Positions 1-8,842 of a stretch of 52,374 bases of DNA are shown in pieces. Under the pieces are notes generated by a model. It did not search any database and had not been told where the DNA came from. It worked only from the letters and a program-made list of their open reading frames with translations. The translations under genes were made by a program, and so were the position numbers. This DNA is from a bacterium (lineage in GTDB: Bacteria; Planctomycetota; UBA1135; GCA-002686595), in contig JAAELL010000141.1 in assembly GCA_024226735.1 (NCBI GenBank), forward strand, positions 1 through 52,374, read 5' to 3'. The first letter of the stretch is position 1, and each line of letters opens with the position of its first letter.

Positions 1-66
1 GCGTTGCGCCTCCTCCGAGACTTGCAGCGAAGTCGCGTCGTCGCTGCGCCTTGCAGCGAACGCGTA
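1..66. repeat. 66-bp direct repeat, left copy (identical to 52309-52374)
   Basis: The first 66 bases are identical to the last 66 bases of the window. Inside the repeat GCAGCGA occurs twice and its complement TCGCTGC once between them, so two alternative small hairpins are possible. With the adjoining inverted repeat at 71-106 this looks like the interior and one end of a short mobile or REP-like element. The identity of the two window ends could be an assembly overlap (false circle) or two genomic copies. Confidence 0.9.
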
Positions 67-70
67 CGCA

Positions 71-106
71 CCGACCAAAATGCCGCACAAGAGTGAATCA
101 CACCAC
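71..106. repeat. Terminal inverted repeat, left copy (MITE-like element end)
   Basis: Positions 71-106 are the exact reverse complement of 52254-52289. With the flanking CGCTA/TAGCG the match is 41 bp (71-111 against 52249-52289). The repeat abuts a TA (107-108) and the flank reads CTAG, the target preferred by IS630-type elements. The last base of the purM stop codon lies in the repeat. Assignment to a MITE is inference. Confidence 0.7.
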
Positions 107-1281
107 TAGCGTCCGAACTCGAGCTCCCGCCCCTCATGCGTGATCACGAGCTCGTTCTTGCCGGCCCGCGTCGTCGGCAGCACCTCGCCCACGACTCGCG
201 CCTCGACGCCGTACCGGCGCGCGACCTCCGCGATGGCGTCCGCCGCCGCGGGCGCGCAGTAGACCTCCAGCCGGCTGCCCATGTTGAACACCTGGAACAT
301 CTCCCGCGTGTCGACCGCACCGGTCTCGGCAATCGCGCGGAACAGCGGCGGAACGGGCAGTAGCTCGCGCTTGACGTAGCGCACGTCGCGTCCGAACGAC
401 AGGCACTTCGCCTGGCCGCCGCCCGTGCAGTGGATCAAGCCGTGCACCGCGTCGCGATGCTTCTCGAGAACCTCGCGCACGATCGGCGCGTAGGTGCGCG
501 TCGGCGAGAGCAGCGCTTGGCCCACCGTCAGAGAAGAGTCGGGCATCGGGTCCTCGAGGTGGTGCGGCCCGCCGTAGACGTGACTCGCCTCGATCGTGTT
601 CGAGAAGGTCTCCGGGTAGCGCTTGCCGTAGTCCGCGTGCAGCATCACGTGCCGCGCGGCCGTGAGGCCGTTCGAGCCCATCCCGGAGTTTTCGGCATCC
701 TCGTAGCGGGCCCGACCGTAAGAGGCGAAGGCGACGATCGCATCACCGGCACGGATGTGAGAGCAGTCGACGACATCGGCGCGCGCGACGCGCGCGTACA
801 CGGTCGAGTCGACAATCACGGTCTGGACGAGGTCCCCGACGTCCGCCGTCTCGCCGCCCGCCGTCACGATGTCGATGCCGTAGGGACGCATGCGCTCGGC
901 GAACCGCTCGTAGCCCGAGATGATCGCCTCGAGCACGCGGGCGTCGATGCGGTGCGCGTTGCGGCCGATCGTGTTGCTGAGCAGGAACGAATCGGTGATG
1001 CCGACGCACACGAGGTCGTCGACGTTCATGACGGTCGAGTCCTGGGCGATCCCCTCGAAGGCGTCCGCGCGATCGTTCTCGCGATAGTCGAGGTAGGCGA
1101 CCAGCGACTTCGTCCCGGCCCCGTCCGCGTGCAGGACCGACGCGTAGTCCGCGTCCCCGCCGAGGTCGGGGACGAGCTTGCAGAACGCGCCTGGGAAGAC
1201 GCCCGCATCCACTTTTTCGATGGCGCTGTGGACGTCGTCCTTCGTCGGCGAGACGCCGCGGTCGAGGTAGGCCTTGCTCAT
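106..1281 (-). CDS. purM: Phosphoribosylformylglycinamidine cyclo-ligase (AIR synthetase)
   Basis: A 391-residue PurM-family enzyme that closes FGAM to aminoimidazole ribonucleotide using ATP, the fifth step of purine synthesis in the cytosol. The N-terminus has the Y-x-D-x-GV pattern. It is followed by HADGAGTKS (about 51-59), DDLVCVGITD (about 88-97) and the glycine-rich ETADVGD stretch, all typical of the PurM/PurL ATP-binding fold. CTGGGQAKCL (about 287-296) lies in the C-terminal domain. The length matches the longer roughly 390-residue PurM type rather than the 345-residue E. coli type. The stop codon TAG is completed by the terminal inverted repeat at 71-106. A strong hairpin at 1320-1354 separates it from the gene upstream. 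Confidence 0.93.
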   Translation of the reverse strand: MSKAYLDRGVSPTKDDVHSAIEKVDAGVFPGAFCKLVPDLGGDADYASVLHADGAGTKSLVAYLDYRENDRADAFEGIAQDSTVMNVDDLVCVGITDSFLLSNTIGRNAHRIDARVLEAIISGYERFAERMRPYGIDIVTAGGETADVGDLVQTVIVDSTVYARVARADVVDCSHIRAGDAIVAFASYGRARYEDAENSGMGSNGLTAARHVMLHADYGKRYPETFSNTIEASHVYGGPHHLEDPMPDSSLTVGQALLSPTRTYAPIVREVLEKHRDAVHGLIHCTGGGQAKCLSFGRDVRYVKRELLPVPPLFRAIAETGAVDTREMFQVFNMGSRLEVYCAPAAADAIAEVARRYGVEARVVGEVLPTTRAGKNELVITHEGRELEFGR

Positions 1282-1319
1282 GGACCCAACAGGTTAACAG
1301 TCCGTGGCGGGCCAAAGCG

Positions 1320-1354
1320 ACGGGGCCCGGTGCGTTTCCCGCACCGGGCCCCGT
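1320..1354 (-). terminator. Strong hairpin terminator after the 961-residue TPR protein
   Basis: A perfect 15-bp stem (1320-1334 with 1340-1354) with a 5-base loop, about 20 bases past the stop codon at 1375 on the minus strand. Only a short T-containing stretch (CGCTTTGG) follows, so this is either a factor-assisted terminator or a 3'-end stabiliser. It lies between the upstream gene and purM. Confidence 0.7.
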
Positions 1355-1374
1355 GAGAGTCGGTGAAGGGGCGT

Positions 1375-4260
1375 CTACTCGTAGATCTTCGGCGTGCTGA
1401 CCTTCTTGGCCTTGCCCTTCGTCTTCGTCTTCGATTCGACGAAGCGCTTGAGAGCCGCCTCGGCCTCGCCGGCGCGCGAATGGCCTTCCTCGTGGGCGAT
1501 CGCGACCGCCTTCTCCTGGGTCTTGATCGCTCCGTCGACGTCGCCTTGGCTGAAGAGGCCGTGAGCGTACGTGTCGAGGAAGAACCAGTTCTTCCAGTCG
1601 CTCAGCTCGTTCGAGCGCTTGGAGATCTCGAGCGCGACCGCGTCGTACTTGCCGGCGGTCTCGTCTTCGGTCAAGAGCTGCCAAGCGAAGTCGTTCAGCG
1701 CGAGCGCCTCGTCCTCGAGCAGCGACGCGATCTCCTTGACCACGTGCGTCGCGGCCGCGGTGTGACCTTCCGCATTGATCTTGACGAAGGCCGTGCGCAG
1801 GTCAGCGACCGTCTTGCCGTGCTCGGACGAGCCGGGCTTGTTCTCCTCCGTCCTGACCTTCTCCTTCTTCTTCTTCTTGGCTTGCGCCTTCTCAGCGTGC
1901 TGCTTCTCCGCCATGACCGCTTCGGCCTTGGCTAGGAATCCCTCGAGCGCCGCCTCGGCCTCGCCTGCGCGCTGGTCGCCGTTCTCGCGCGCGACCGCGA
2001 TCGCCTTCTTCTGGACGTCGATCGCCTTCTTCCACTTGCCCTGCTTGGCCATCGCGTGGGCGTACGTGTCGAGGTAGTACCAGTTCTTCCAGTCGCTCGC
2101 TTCGTTCGAGGCACCCGACATCAAAGTGGCCTTCTCGTCGTAGCGTCCACCGAACTCGTCCTCGGTCAGGACCGCCCAGGCGAGGTTGTTGAGGAAGAAC
2201 GCATCGCCCGAACCAGCCTCGGCCGTCGCCTCGAGAAGGCGCCGTGCCACGTCGATCCGGCCGTCACGATTCGCGGCGCGGAACGCAGCCTCGAGCTCGT
2301 CGCGCTCCTGCGCGCCCTTCGAGTCGGAGTCCGCCTGCCAGGCCTTGGCCTTCTTGTGCTCCTCCTCGACGCGCTTGTGGTCCTCGCGCACCGGCAAGGC
2401 CTGGGCCTGCACCACCTGCTCGCGCGCGCGCACGGCTTCGTGGCGCGCCCGCAGCGGTGCAGAGACAAATGCGTCGTGGCCGCGCCCCATCTCCTGGGCG
2501 ATCAGACCGGCGACCATGCCGCTGACGTCGGGGATCCCGCACAGCCGCGCGTGAACCGCGAGGCGGTTGGCGGAGTGCTGCATGCCCGCCGAAACGGTCG
2601 TGCCGCTCAGCATCTCCATGAAGGGCTGGATCTCACGTCGCTCGTTCTCACTCATGAAGTGGCGCGCGATCTCGGCGGCGCGGCCGGCGTTGACGGCCAT
2701 CGCCATCGTCGAACCTTCGCCGAAGTGCGCGAGGCTCGCGGCGAACTTCGAGTCGCTGAGCACCGAGCGGCCAGCGCGCTGCGCCTCGATCGAGCTCGCG
2801 ATCGCGTGCTCGCTGGGCGAGATGACGAGCGTGTCGCCGTGCTCGGCCACATAGACGGCGATGCCCTCGATGTCGTAGCGGTGCACCTCGGCGCCGTGGA
2901 TGCGCGACGTCGACGGGCTCGTGTCCCCACCACCGGAGGCTCCCTTGGCCATGCCGAGCATGAAGTTCCAGAGCGCGCGCGAGCGCCCGATGTCGTTGAC
3001 CTTCAACGAAAGGGCGACCTCCGGCATCGGACCGAAAGGACCTTGATGCACGGACGGCAGCGCGTAGAGCGCGATGTCGGCGATGTTGCCGAAGACCTCG
3101 CGTCCGAAGTCCATCGCGGTCACGATCGGTTCGCCGCGGCCGTCCTTGGCGCCGCCGGCGATCGGTCCCGATTCATTCAAGGACGTGGCCGCGAAGAACG
3201 CGACGCCCTCGGGCACCATCGCCAGCGTGTCCTTGTCGATGTGCGGCATGCGCATCAGGTTGAACGCGAGGTTGCGGTGCCCCTCGTCGAGGTCGAGCGC
3301 GATGTCGAACGAGATGCCGTCGTCGTCGACGCCGATGCGACCCGCGAGCGCGCGCGTGCTGCGGATGTCCATGAACGCCATGGCCATCGCCACCTCTGGG
3401 TCCTGGCGCGCCTGCGCGGCGATCAGGTTCTCGACCATCGGCAGGATCGGCTCGGCGTTGACACAGAAATACAACAGGTCGTCGCCGCGCAGCGACAGGG
3501 AGCTCTGCAGCTCGCGGTGCTCGGCGAGCGAGCCGCGGTGTGCGTCAGGTCGTCCGCTGGAAGAGGCGTGCAGACGCGCGATCACGCCTTGGATCTGCGA
3601 GCGGTCGGGGCTCGCGATCACGAGGCGCTCGGTCAGCGTCACGAGGACCTCGCCCTCGACGTCGTACGTCGCGAAGCCGTCGATCGAGTCGGCCGGCCGT
3701 CCGCCGACGGGCAGCACCGTCTCGATCAGGCCGCGCACGAGGTCGAGGTCGCCCGGGTGCAGGACGACGACGCCGTTCGGCGGTCCACCCGTCGGGTCGA
3801 TCTCGGTCACCGCGATCGCGGCGCCGCGCATGCCGAGCGCGCCCTCGATCAACAGCGGTGAGACCCCGAAGGCCTCCGGACCGTTGCCGTCGCGGAGCAG
3901 CCCGAGCTGTTCGAGCAGGGCCGCGACCTGCTCACCGGGGCTGTTGAGCTCGAGGTAGAGGATCGACTCCTCCGGCATCAGGCGCGCGAAGTCCTCGCAC
4001 GCGAGCTCCTCCTCGCAGCCCGCGGCCCGGGAGCGAGCCTCGTGCCGCACCTCGTCCGACACGCCGCGGCTCTCGGCGAGGGCGCGGTAGAGCTTCAGGG
4101 CGCCGGCGAGGTCGCCCTTCTCGTTCTCCAGGTAGTAGGCCTCGTGCAAGGCCCCGCTCTCGGATCGAGACTGGCGGGACTGGGCAATGGCCGGGCTTAT
4201 CAGCACGGCCGTGAGAGCAAGGGTTCGGGCGACGCGGTGGGGATGTCGGGTCGGCTGCAT
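1375..4260 (-). CDS. Exported protein with DUF3352-like domain and duplicated TPR-type modules
   Basis: 961 residues of unknown function. Residues 1-26 form a signal peptide ending in AIAQ. A short helical-repeat stretch (about 35-90) follows. A long central domain (about 94-590) begins MPEESILYLELNSP and resembles the DUF3352-like exported proteins that bacteria use in multiple copies. A charged coiled-coil linker follows. The C-terminus holds two copies of a roughly 120-residue TPR-like module, each with SDWKNW(Y/F)(Y/F)LDTYAH, separated by a lysine-rich linker. The lipoprotein at 47580-49319 shares the start of the central domain, so the two are probably paralogous. It is transcribed away from proS and ends in the hairpin at 1320-1354. 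Function unknown; a periplasmic or surface scaffold is a guess. Confidence 0.8.
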   Translation of the reverse strand: MQPTRHPHRVARTLALTAVLISPAIAQSRQSRSESGALHEAYYLENEKGDLAGALKLYRALAESRGVSDEVRHEARSRAAGCEEELACEDFARLMPEESILYLELNSPGEQVAALLEQLGLLRDGNGPEAFGVSPLLIEGALGMRGAAIAVTEIDPTGGPPNGVVVLHPGDLDLVRGLIETVLPVGGRPADSIDGFATYDVEGEVLVTLTERLVIASPDRSQIQGVIARLHASSSGRPDAHRGSLAEHRELQSSLSLRGDDLLYFCVNAEPILPMVENLIAAQARQDPEVAMAMAFMDIRSTRALAGRIGVDDDGISFDIALDLDEGHRNLAFNLMRMPHIDKDTLAMVPEGVAFFAATSLNESGPIAGGAKDGRGEPIVTAMDFGREVFGNIADIALYALPSVHQGPFGPMPEVALSLKVNDIGRSRALWNFMLGMAKGASGGGDTSPSTSRIHGAEVHRYDIEGIAVYVAEHGDTLVISPSEHAIASSIEAQRAGRSVLSDSKFAASLAHFGEGSTMAMAVNAGRAAEIARHFMSENERREIQPFMEMLSGTTVSAGMQHSANRLAVHARLCGIPDVSGMVAGLIAQEMGRGHDAFVSAPLRARHEAVRAREQVVQAQALPVREDHKRVEEEHKKAKAWQADSDSKGAQERDELEAAFRAANRDGRIDVARRLLEATAEAGSGDAFFLNNLAWAVLTEDEFGGRYDEKATLMSGASNEASDWKNWYYLDTYAHAMAKQGKWKKAIDVQKKAIAVARENGDQRAGEAEAALEGFLAKAEAVMAEKQHAEKAQAKKKKKEKVRTEENKPGSSEHGKTVADLRTAFVKINAEGHTAAATHVVKEIASLLEDEALALNDFAWQLLTEDETAGKYDAVALEISKRSNELSDWKNWFFLDTYAHGLFSQGDVDGAIKTQEKAVAIAHEEGHSRAGEAEAALKRFVESKTKTKGKAKKVSTPKIYE

Positions 4261-4476
4261 GGCGGTTCAGATCTCCGGAGACTTCGGTGTACCTCTCTTG
4301 ATGGGCGAAAAGCCGCCCCCCTTTCAGTGTTCACGGGCACTGCTTCAGGGCCGGGCCGCCCCGAGAGCGGGGGCGCCGGGATCTTCGCTGCGTCTTGCCG
4401 CTTATTTCGGGTCTGCAGCAGGGTTTCCGAAAGGGTCGAGGCCCTCCAAGTGGCGCCGGGTAGCATCTGCGCCGTC
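4261..4476. promoter_or_regulatory. Divergent intergenic region upstream of proS and the TPR protein
   Basis: A 216-base spacer that must hold both promoters. The only clear structure is an imperfect GC-rich hairpin at about 4351-4380 in the proS leader. I saw no T-box motif and no convincing sigma-70 boxes. Confidence 0.4.
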
Positions 4477-6207
4477 ATGCGCATCTCTCAGACACTCTTC
4501 AGCACCCTCCGAGAAGAGCCCGCCGACGCCGAGGTGCGCTCCCACGCCCTGATGGCCCGCGCCGGCTTCCTCGAGAAGCTCGCCGCGGGCATCTACATCT
4601 ACGGACCCCTCCTGTGGCGGGTCCTGCGCAAGATCGAGCAGATCGTGCGCGAGGAGCACGACCGGGCGGGCTGCCAGGAGCTCCTTCTGCCGGCCCTCCA
4701 GCCGCGCGAGATCTGGGAGGAGAGTGGGCGCTGGGACCGCTACGTGACCGACGGGATCCTGTACCACTTCCAGGACGGCCGCGGGCGCGACGTCTGCCTC
4801 GGCCCCACCCACGAAGAGGTCGTCACGACCTTCGTCAAGGGCCGGATCACCTCGCACAAGCAGATGCCGGTGACGCTCTACCAGATCCAGACCAAGTTCC
4901 GCGACGAGATCCGTCCGCGCTTCGGCCTGATGCGTGGGCGCGAGTTCATCATGAAGGACGCCTACTCCTTCGACGTCGACCAGGAGGCGATGGCCAAGAG
5001 CTACGAGACGATGCGCGAGGTCTACCGGCGCATTTTCACGCGCTGCGGTCTGCGCTTCACGCCGGTCCAGGCGGACAGCGGCGCCATCGGGGGCGCCGGC
5101 TCCGAGGAGTTCATGGTCGACGCCGAGACCGGTGAGGACGCGATCGCCATCTCGCGCGAGACGGGCTACGCCGCGAACGTCGAGAAGGCGGTGACGCGCA
5201 TTCCCGCCCCCCCCGAGCCGGCCGAGAAGGTCGACATGCACAAGGAGCCCACGCCCGACGCGAAGACCTGCACGGCGCTCCAGGAGCAGTTCCCGAGCCT
5301 GCCCCTCACCCGCATGCTGAAGACCTTGCTCTACAAGGTCACGTGGACCGATCGCGACGCGACGGTCGCGGTCATGGCGCGCGGCGACCGCGAGCTGAAC
5401 GAGGTCAAGCTGCTCAACCACCTCAACGCCCTGAACGTCGAGCTGGCGGACGAGAAGCTCGTGCGCCAAGTCACCGGCGCGGCGGTCGGCTTCGCGGGCC
5501 CGATCGGCCTGCAGGACGGCGTCCAGCTGATCGCGGACAGGAGCATCGAAGGCGTCGATGGTTTCCTGTGCGGCGGCAACGAGACCGACACGCACTACCT
5601 CGACGTCTGGTTCGGACGCGACCTCGAGCAGCCGCCGACCTTCGACTTCGGTCTCGCCCAGGCGGGCGACTCGACCGAGGACGGCGAGGGCACGATCGAG
5701 ATCACGCGCGGCATCGAGGTCGGGCACATCTTCCAGCTCGGAACGAAGTACTCCGAGGCGATGAACCTGCGCTTCCAGGGCGAGGACGGTAAGCAGCACG
5801 TGCCCTTCATGGGCTGCTACGGCATTGGCGTCAGCCGCACCGCGGCCTCGGCGATCGAGCAGAACCACGACGACAAGGGGATGATCTGGCCCATCGCCAT
5901 CGCGCCCTACCACGTCGTTCTGATCCAGATGCGATCGGATGACGAGACGCAGACCGCCCTGGCCCAGAGCATGCACGACGAGCTGACGTCAGGCGGCGTC
6001 GAAGTGCTCTGGGACGACCGCAAGGCCGGACCCGGTGCCAAGTTCAAGGACGCCGATCTCGTCGGCATTCCCCTGCGCGTCGTCATCGGGCGCGACGCCG
6101 GAGACGACAAGGTCGAGTGGCAGCAACGCACCGGCGGCGAGACCGAAGTGATCGCCTCCGGCGAGGCGCTGGAGCGCGTGCGCGCGGCGGTCGCCGCCGT
6201 GCGCTGA
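4477..6207 (+). CDS. proS: Prolyl-tRNA synthetase, bacterial type with editing insertion
   Basis: 576 residues; charges tRNA-Pro in the cytosol. Start ATG 4477 gives MRISQTLFSTLREEP, the usual N-terminus of bacterial ProS. The open frame extends further upstream but without family similarity. Class II signatures are visible: GPTHEE near residue 109 (motif 2 region), RGREFIMKDAYSF near 155, and the motif 3 sequence GCYGIGVSRTAA near 450. Between motifs 2 and 3 lies the INS editing domain (about 225-390), which clears Ala-tRNA-Pro. The C-terminal anticodon-binding domain contains WDDRKAGPGAKFKDADL(I/V)G. It converges on the pseudopilin cluster with only 11 bases between stops. Confidence 0.96.
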   Translation: MRISQTLFSTLREEPADAEVRSHALMARAGFLEKLAAGIYIYGPLLWRVLRKIEQIVREEHDRAGCQELLLPALQPREIWEESGRWDRYVTDGILYHFQDGRGRDVCLGPTHEEVVTTFVKGRITSHKQMPVTLYQIQTKFRDEIRPRFGLMRGREFIMKDAYSFDVDQEAMAKSYETMREVYRRIFTRCGLRFTPVQADSGAIGGAGSEEFMVDAETGEDAIAISRETGYAANVEKAVTRIPAPPEPAEKVDMHKEPTPDAKTCTALQEQFPSLPLTRMLKTLLYKVTWTDRDATVAVMARGDRELNEVKLLNHLNALNVELADEKLVRQVTGAAVGFAGPIGLQDGVQLIADRSIEGVDGFLCGGNETDTHYLDVWFGRDLEQPPTFDFGLAQAGDSTEDGEGTIEITRGIEVGHIFQLGTKYSEAMNLRFQGEDGKQHVPFMGCYGIGVSRTAASAIEQNHDDKGMIWPIAIAPYHVVLIQMRSDDETQTALAQSMHDELTSGGVEVLWDDRKAGPGAKFKDADLVGIPLRVVIGRDAGDDKVEWQQRTGGETEVIASGEALERVRAAVAAVR

Positions 6208-6218
6208 CGCCGCCCCCT

Positions 6219-8030
6219 CTACCAGCTGACGATATCGCGCGCGCTCACGGCCATGGGCGTGAACGGCGGAAGGTTGCCGACGCTGTTGAAGTCGGTGTCG
6301 TAGGCCCAGAGTCGACGCGGCGCGCGGTAGCGATCCCCGCCGTAGACCCAGTCGCCGGTCGCATGCGCGCTCTCCCAGGCGTTGACGAACGCGCCGCGGA
6401 TGACGCAGTCGACACCGGACCAGCTCTCGTGGAAGCGCGGTAGGTTCTCGAGGCCTCCGTTGTAGCGGCCCGACTCGGTCACGTAGTTGCCCGTCACGAT
6501 CGCCGCGTTGAACGTCGTGTCGGACGCGGCCGGCAGGTTGCCGGGCGTCTTGCTGCCGTCCCACGCGTTCGAGAGCAAGTTGACTGCGTCACCGATCACG
6601 GCGCAGCCCTGCTTGTCGGTGACGTTGTAGTCGCCCTGCACGTAGACCGAGCCCTCCGTCACGACGGTGAGCGCGTCTGCGAGCTCCTCGCCGTTGTAGA
6701 GCTGGACGCCGGCAGCGCTCGTCCCCTCGTCCAACCCGTAGTGGGACGCGTACAAGAGGCCGTTCGCGGGAAAGGCGCCGCTGCCGTTCAGCGCGTCCAT
6801 GTCGATCTTGGCCACGGCCACGTCGCCACCCTGGCGAGCGTCGAAGACCGTCGTGATCGTGACGATCCCCGTGAGCGCGCTCGTCACGTCGCGGTCCATG
6901 TTGCGGTCCCACGCTTCCCACGTGCCGTCCTCGAACACGGTGATCGCGAGGTCGGCATTCTCGTGGTAGTAGCCGCGGTCGTGCGTGCCGAGCCCCGCGC
7001 CCACCTCGTCGTAGACGCCGGTCGCGGAGTTGTAGACGAAGGAGCCGTTGTCGGCCTCCTCGAACATCTGGATCGATCCGACGGACGGCGTCGCGACGGC
7101 CTCGATGCCGTGCTCGCTGGTCTGCACGGTCTGACCCGTGCCGCCACCGTAGCTCGCGGGCTCGGACCAAAACTCGAGCGCTCCTGGCGCCCAGGGCAGC
7201 CAGTCGCCGGGATCGTAGAAGCCCCCGTCGCCGCCCGGGTCGTACCCGTCGAAGTCGCTGTCGTAGCCACTCGTCGTACCGCCGACGCCCGCCGCGGTCA
7301 TCTGGTTGCGGCTATTCATGTTGACGAAAACGCTCGGCTCGGTGGGATCGTACGGGTTGTCGACCCAGCGCCGAATCCGGACCGTGCCGCCCGTCGGCGC
7401 GTCGTTGTTCTTGCGCCTGCGGTACATGTCGCCGACGGCGTGCATGTAGTTCGTGTCGACGGTCAGGGTCCCACCGCAGCCGATGTACATGTCGCCGTTG
7501 GAGTGCACGCGACCGCCGAGCGTCATGCTCGGGCCGGGCAGGATCTCCAAGTCGTTCGTGTAGAAGACGGCGTACTGAAAGATCGGCGTCGACATCGCCT
7601 GGACGAGCCGGTGCGACTGCGCCGTGTAGCGCCCGACCGTCGCGGTCGCCTCGATCTCGAACGTCGTCAGGATCGTCTGGATCCCGGACGCGGCGGTCGA
7701 GATCGCCTCTTGGCCGGTCGCCTCGATCGTGTAGGTCGCGGTGCCGTCCCCGATCGAGATCTCGCCGGTCGCGGGCGGCTCGGTCCAGTTCGCGATCGCG
7801 CCTTGGACCTGCCGCTTGGCGGCCTCGACCGCTCCCTCGGCGACGTAGCGCGCCTGGATGCGGCCCCGCTCGGTCGACGAACGAGTGTTCGTCACGCCCG
7901 CCATCGTGAACATGACCGTGACCATGCTCACCGCGACGAACGCGCCGAAGAGGGCGTATACGAGCGCGACGCCCCGTCGCCGGCTCCTGGCTATTGCTCT
8001 GCTTCTCATCTCCGCCATCCTCATCCCCAT
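6219..8030 (-). CDS. PilX-like large pseudopilin-associated protein
   Basis: 603 residues. A basic N-terminus with RRRG is followed by a single hydrophobic helix (ALVYALFGAFVAVSMV, about residues 22-40), as in PilX-type minor pilins, which usually lack the Glu5 of true pilins. The rest is a large extracellular domain rich in Gly, Asp, Asn and Tyr, including a YDSDFDGYDPGGDGG stretch, perhaps calcium binding. It is the last gene of a three-gene cluster, 14 bases after the PilW-like gene. A role in a type IV pilus or type II secretion pseudopilus tip is inferred from the neighbours. No assembly ATPase, platform protein or major pilin lies in this window. Confidence 0.75.
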   Translation of the reverse strand: MGMRMAEMRSRAIARSRRRGVALVYALFGAFVAVSMVTVMFTMAGVTNTRSSTERGRIQARYVAEGAVEAAKRQVQGAIANWTEPPATGEISIGDGTATYTIEATGQEAISTAASGIQTILTTFEIEATATVGRYTAQSHRLVQAMSTPIFQYAVFYTNDLEILPGPSMTLGGRVHSNGDMYIGCGGTLTVDTNYMHAVGDMYRRRKNNDAPTGGTVRIRRWVDNPYDPTEPSVFVNMNSRNQMTAAGVGGTTSGYDSDFDGYDPGGDGGFYDPGDWLPWAPGALEFWSEPASYGGGTGQTVQTSEHGIEAVATPSVGSIQMFEEADNGSFVYNSATGVYDEVGAGLGTHDRGYYHENADLAITVFEDGTWEAWDRNMDRDVTSALTGIVTITTVFDARQGGDVAVAKIDMDALNGSGAFPANGLLYASHYGLDEGTSAAGVQLYNGEELADALTVVTEGSVYVQGDYNVTDKQGCAVIGDAVNLLSNAWDGSKTPGNLPAASDTTFNAAIVTGNYVTESGRYNGGLENLPRFHESWSGVDCVIRGAFVNAWESAHATGDWVYGGDRYRAPRRLWAYDTDFNSVGNLPPFTPMAVSARDIVSW

Positions 8031-8044
8031 CAGCCCTTGGCCTC

Positions 8045-8842
8045 TCAGCCGTTCCTCAGGCGCAGCACGACTTCCACATCGTGTCGATACAAAGTGCCCG
8101 CCGAGTCGCGGTCACGGAAGAAGACGCGCACGCGGACCGAATCGAGCGGGATCTCGAACCCGGAGCTCAACGCGGTGTCGAACTGCACGCGCTCGATGTT
8201 GCGTGCGATCCTTCGCGCGGTCGCGGCGTCGCCGTTCAGCCGGCGCTCCAAGTAGTTGATCCCGTCGGGGCGCGTGATCACGACGTAGCTGACCTCGTCG
8301 TGCGCCCACACGAGCCCCGTCTCCGCATCGATCGTGTTCTGGGTAGGATCCCAGAGGCCGTCGGTGTCCCCGCTCTCGTCCGTGCGCGTCCCGTCGCCGT
8401 CGCCATCCAGCTCCGGCACTCCGTCGCCATCGACGTCGATCTCCGGCCGACCGTCCGAATCGAGGTCGGCGGGCAGCACGAAGACGATCTCGCGCATCAC
8501 GCCCTCGTCGGGGTCGCCCGGCTCGGCCTCTTGCCCGGCGGGCGGGTGACTGTTCGCGCCGTAGGGAGGCGGTGCAGTGCCGCCGTCGAACACGATCGGG
8601 TACGCCGCGCCGTTGACCGTCGCCGTGCCCGCGCTGCGCATGTCCGCGAGGATGCGCTTCAGAGCCTTCTCGCCCTCCTGCTGGAGAACGCCCTGAACGT
8701 TGCCGCTCGAGGTGACGCGACCCATGGTCGTGCTGGCCTCGACGAGCATCGTGGCCAAGAGCCCCAGTACGACGGCCACGAGGATGAGCTCGATCAGAGT
8801 CAGTCCGGCGCGCCGGACCTTCGTCGGGTAGGCGCGCATCAT
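8045..8842 (-). CDS. PilW/GspJ-like pseudopilin with Asp-rich insertion
   Basis: 265 residues. Prepilin peptidase site RRAG-LTLIELILVAVVLG near residues 9-27, with Glu5 after cleavage, followed by a helix and a globular domain starting GVLQQEGEKALKRILADMR, the usual PilW/GspJ pattern. An unusual insert near residues 118-150 is built of D-x-D-x-D-G-type units (DLDSDGRPE, DVDGDGVPE, DGDGDGTRT), as in calcium-binding thrombospondin-3 or dockerin loops. It overlaps the upstream PilV-like gene by 4 bases (ATGA), implying translational coupling. It probably forms part of a pseudopilus tip with the two neighbours. Confidence 0.8.
   Translation of the reverse strand: MMRAYPTKVRRAGLTLIELILVAVVLGLLATMLVEASTTMGRVTSSGNVQGVLQQEGEKALKRILADMRSAGTATVNGAAYPIVFDGGTAPPPYGANSHPPAGQEAEPGDPDEGVMREIVFVLPADLDSDGRPEIDVDGDGVPELDGDGDGTRTDESGDTDGLWDPTQNTIDAETGLVWAHDEVSYVVITRPDGINYLERRLNGDAATARRIARNIERVQFDTALSSGFEIPLDSVRVRVFFRDRDSAGTLYRHDVEVVLRLRNG

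Noticed and set aside
4042..4476. N-terminal extension of proS by 145 residues
   Set aside because: Family members start at the MRISQTLFST position; the upstream frame is antisense to the TPR gene and its promoter.
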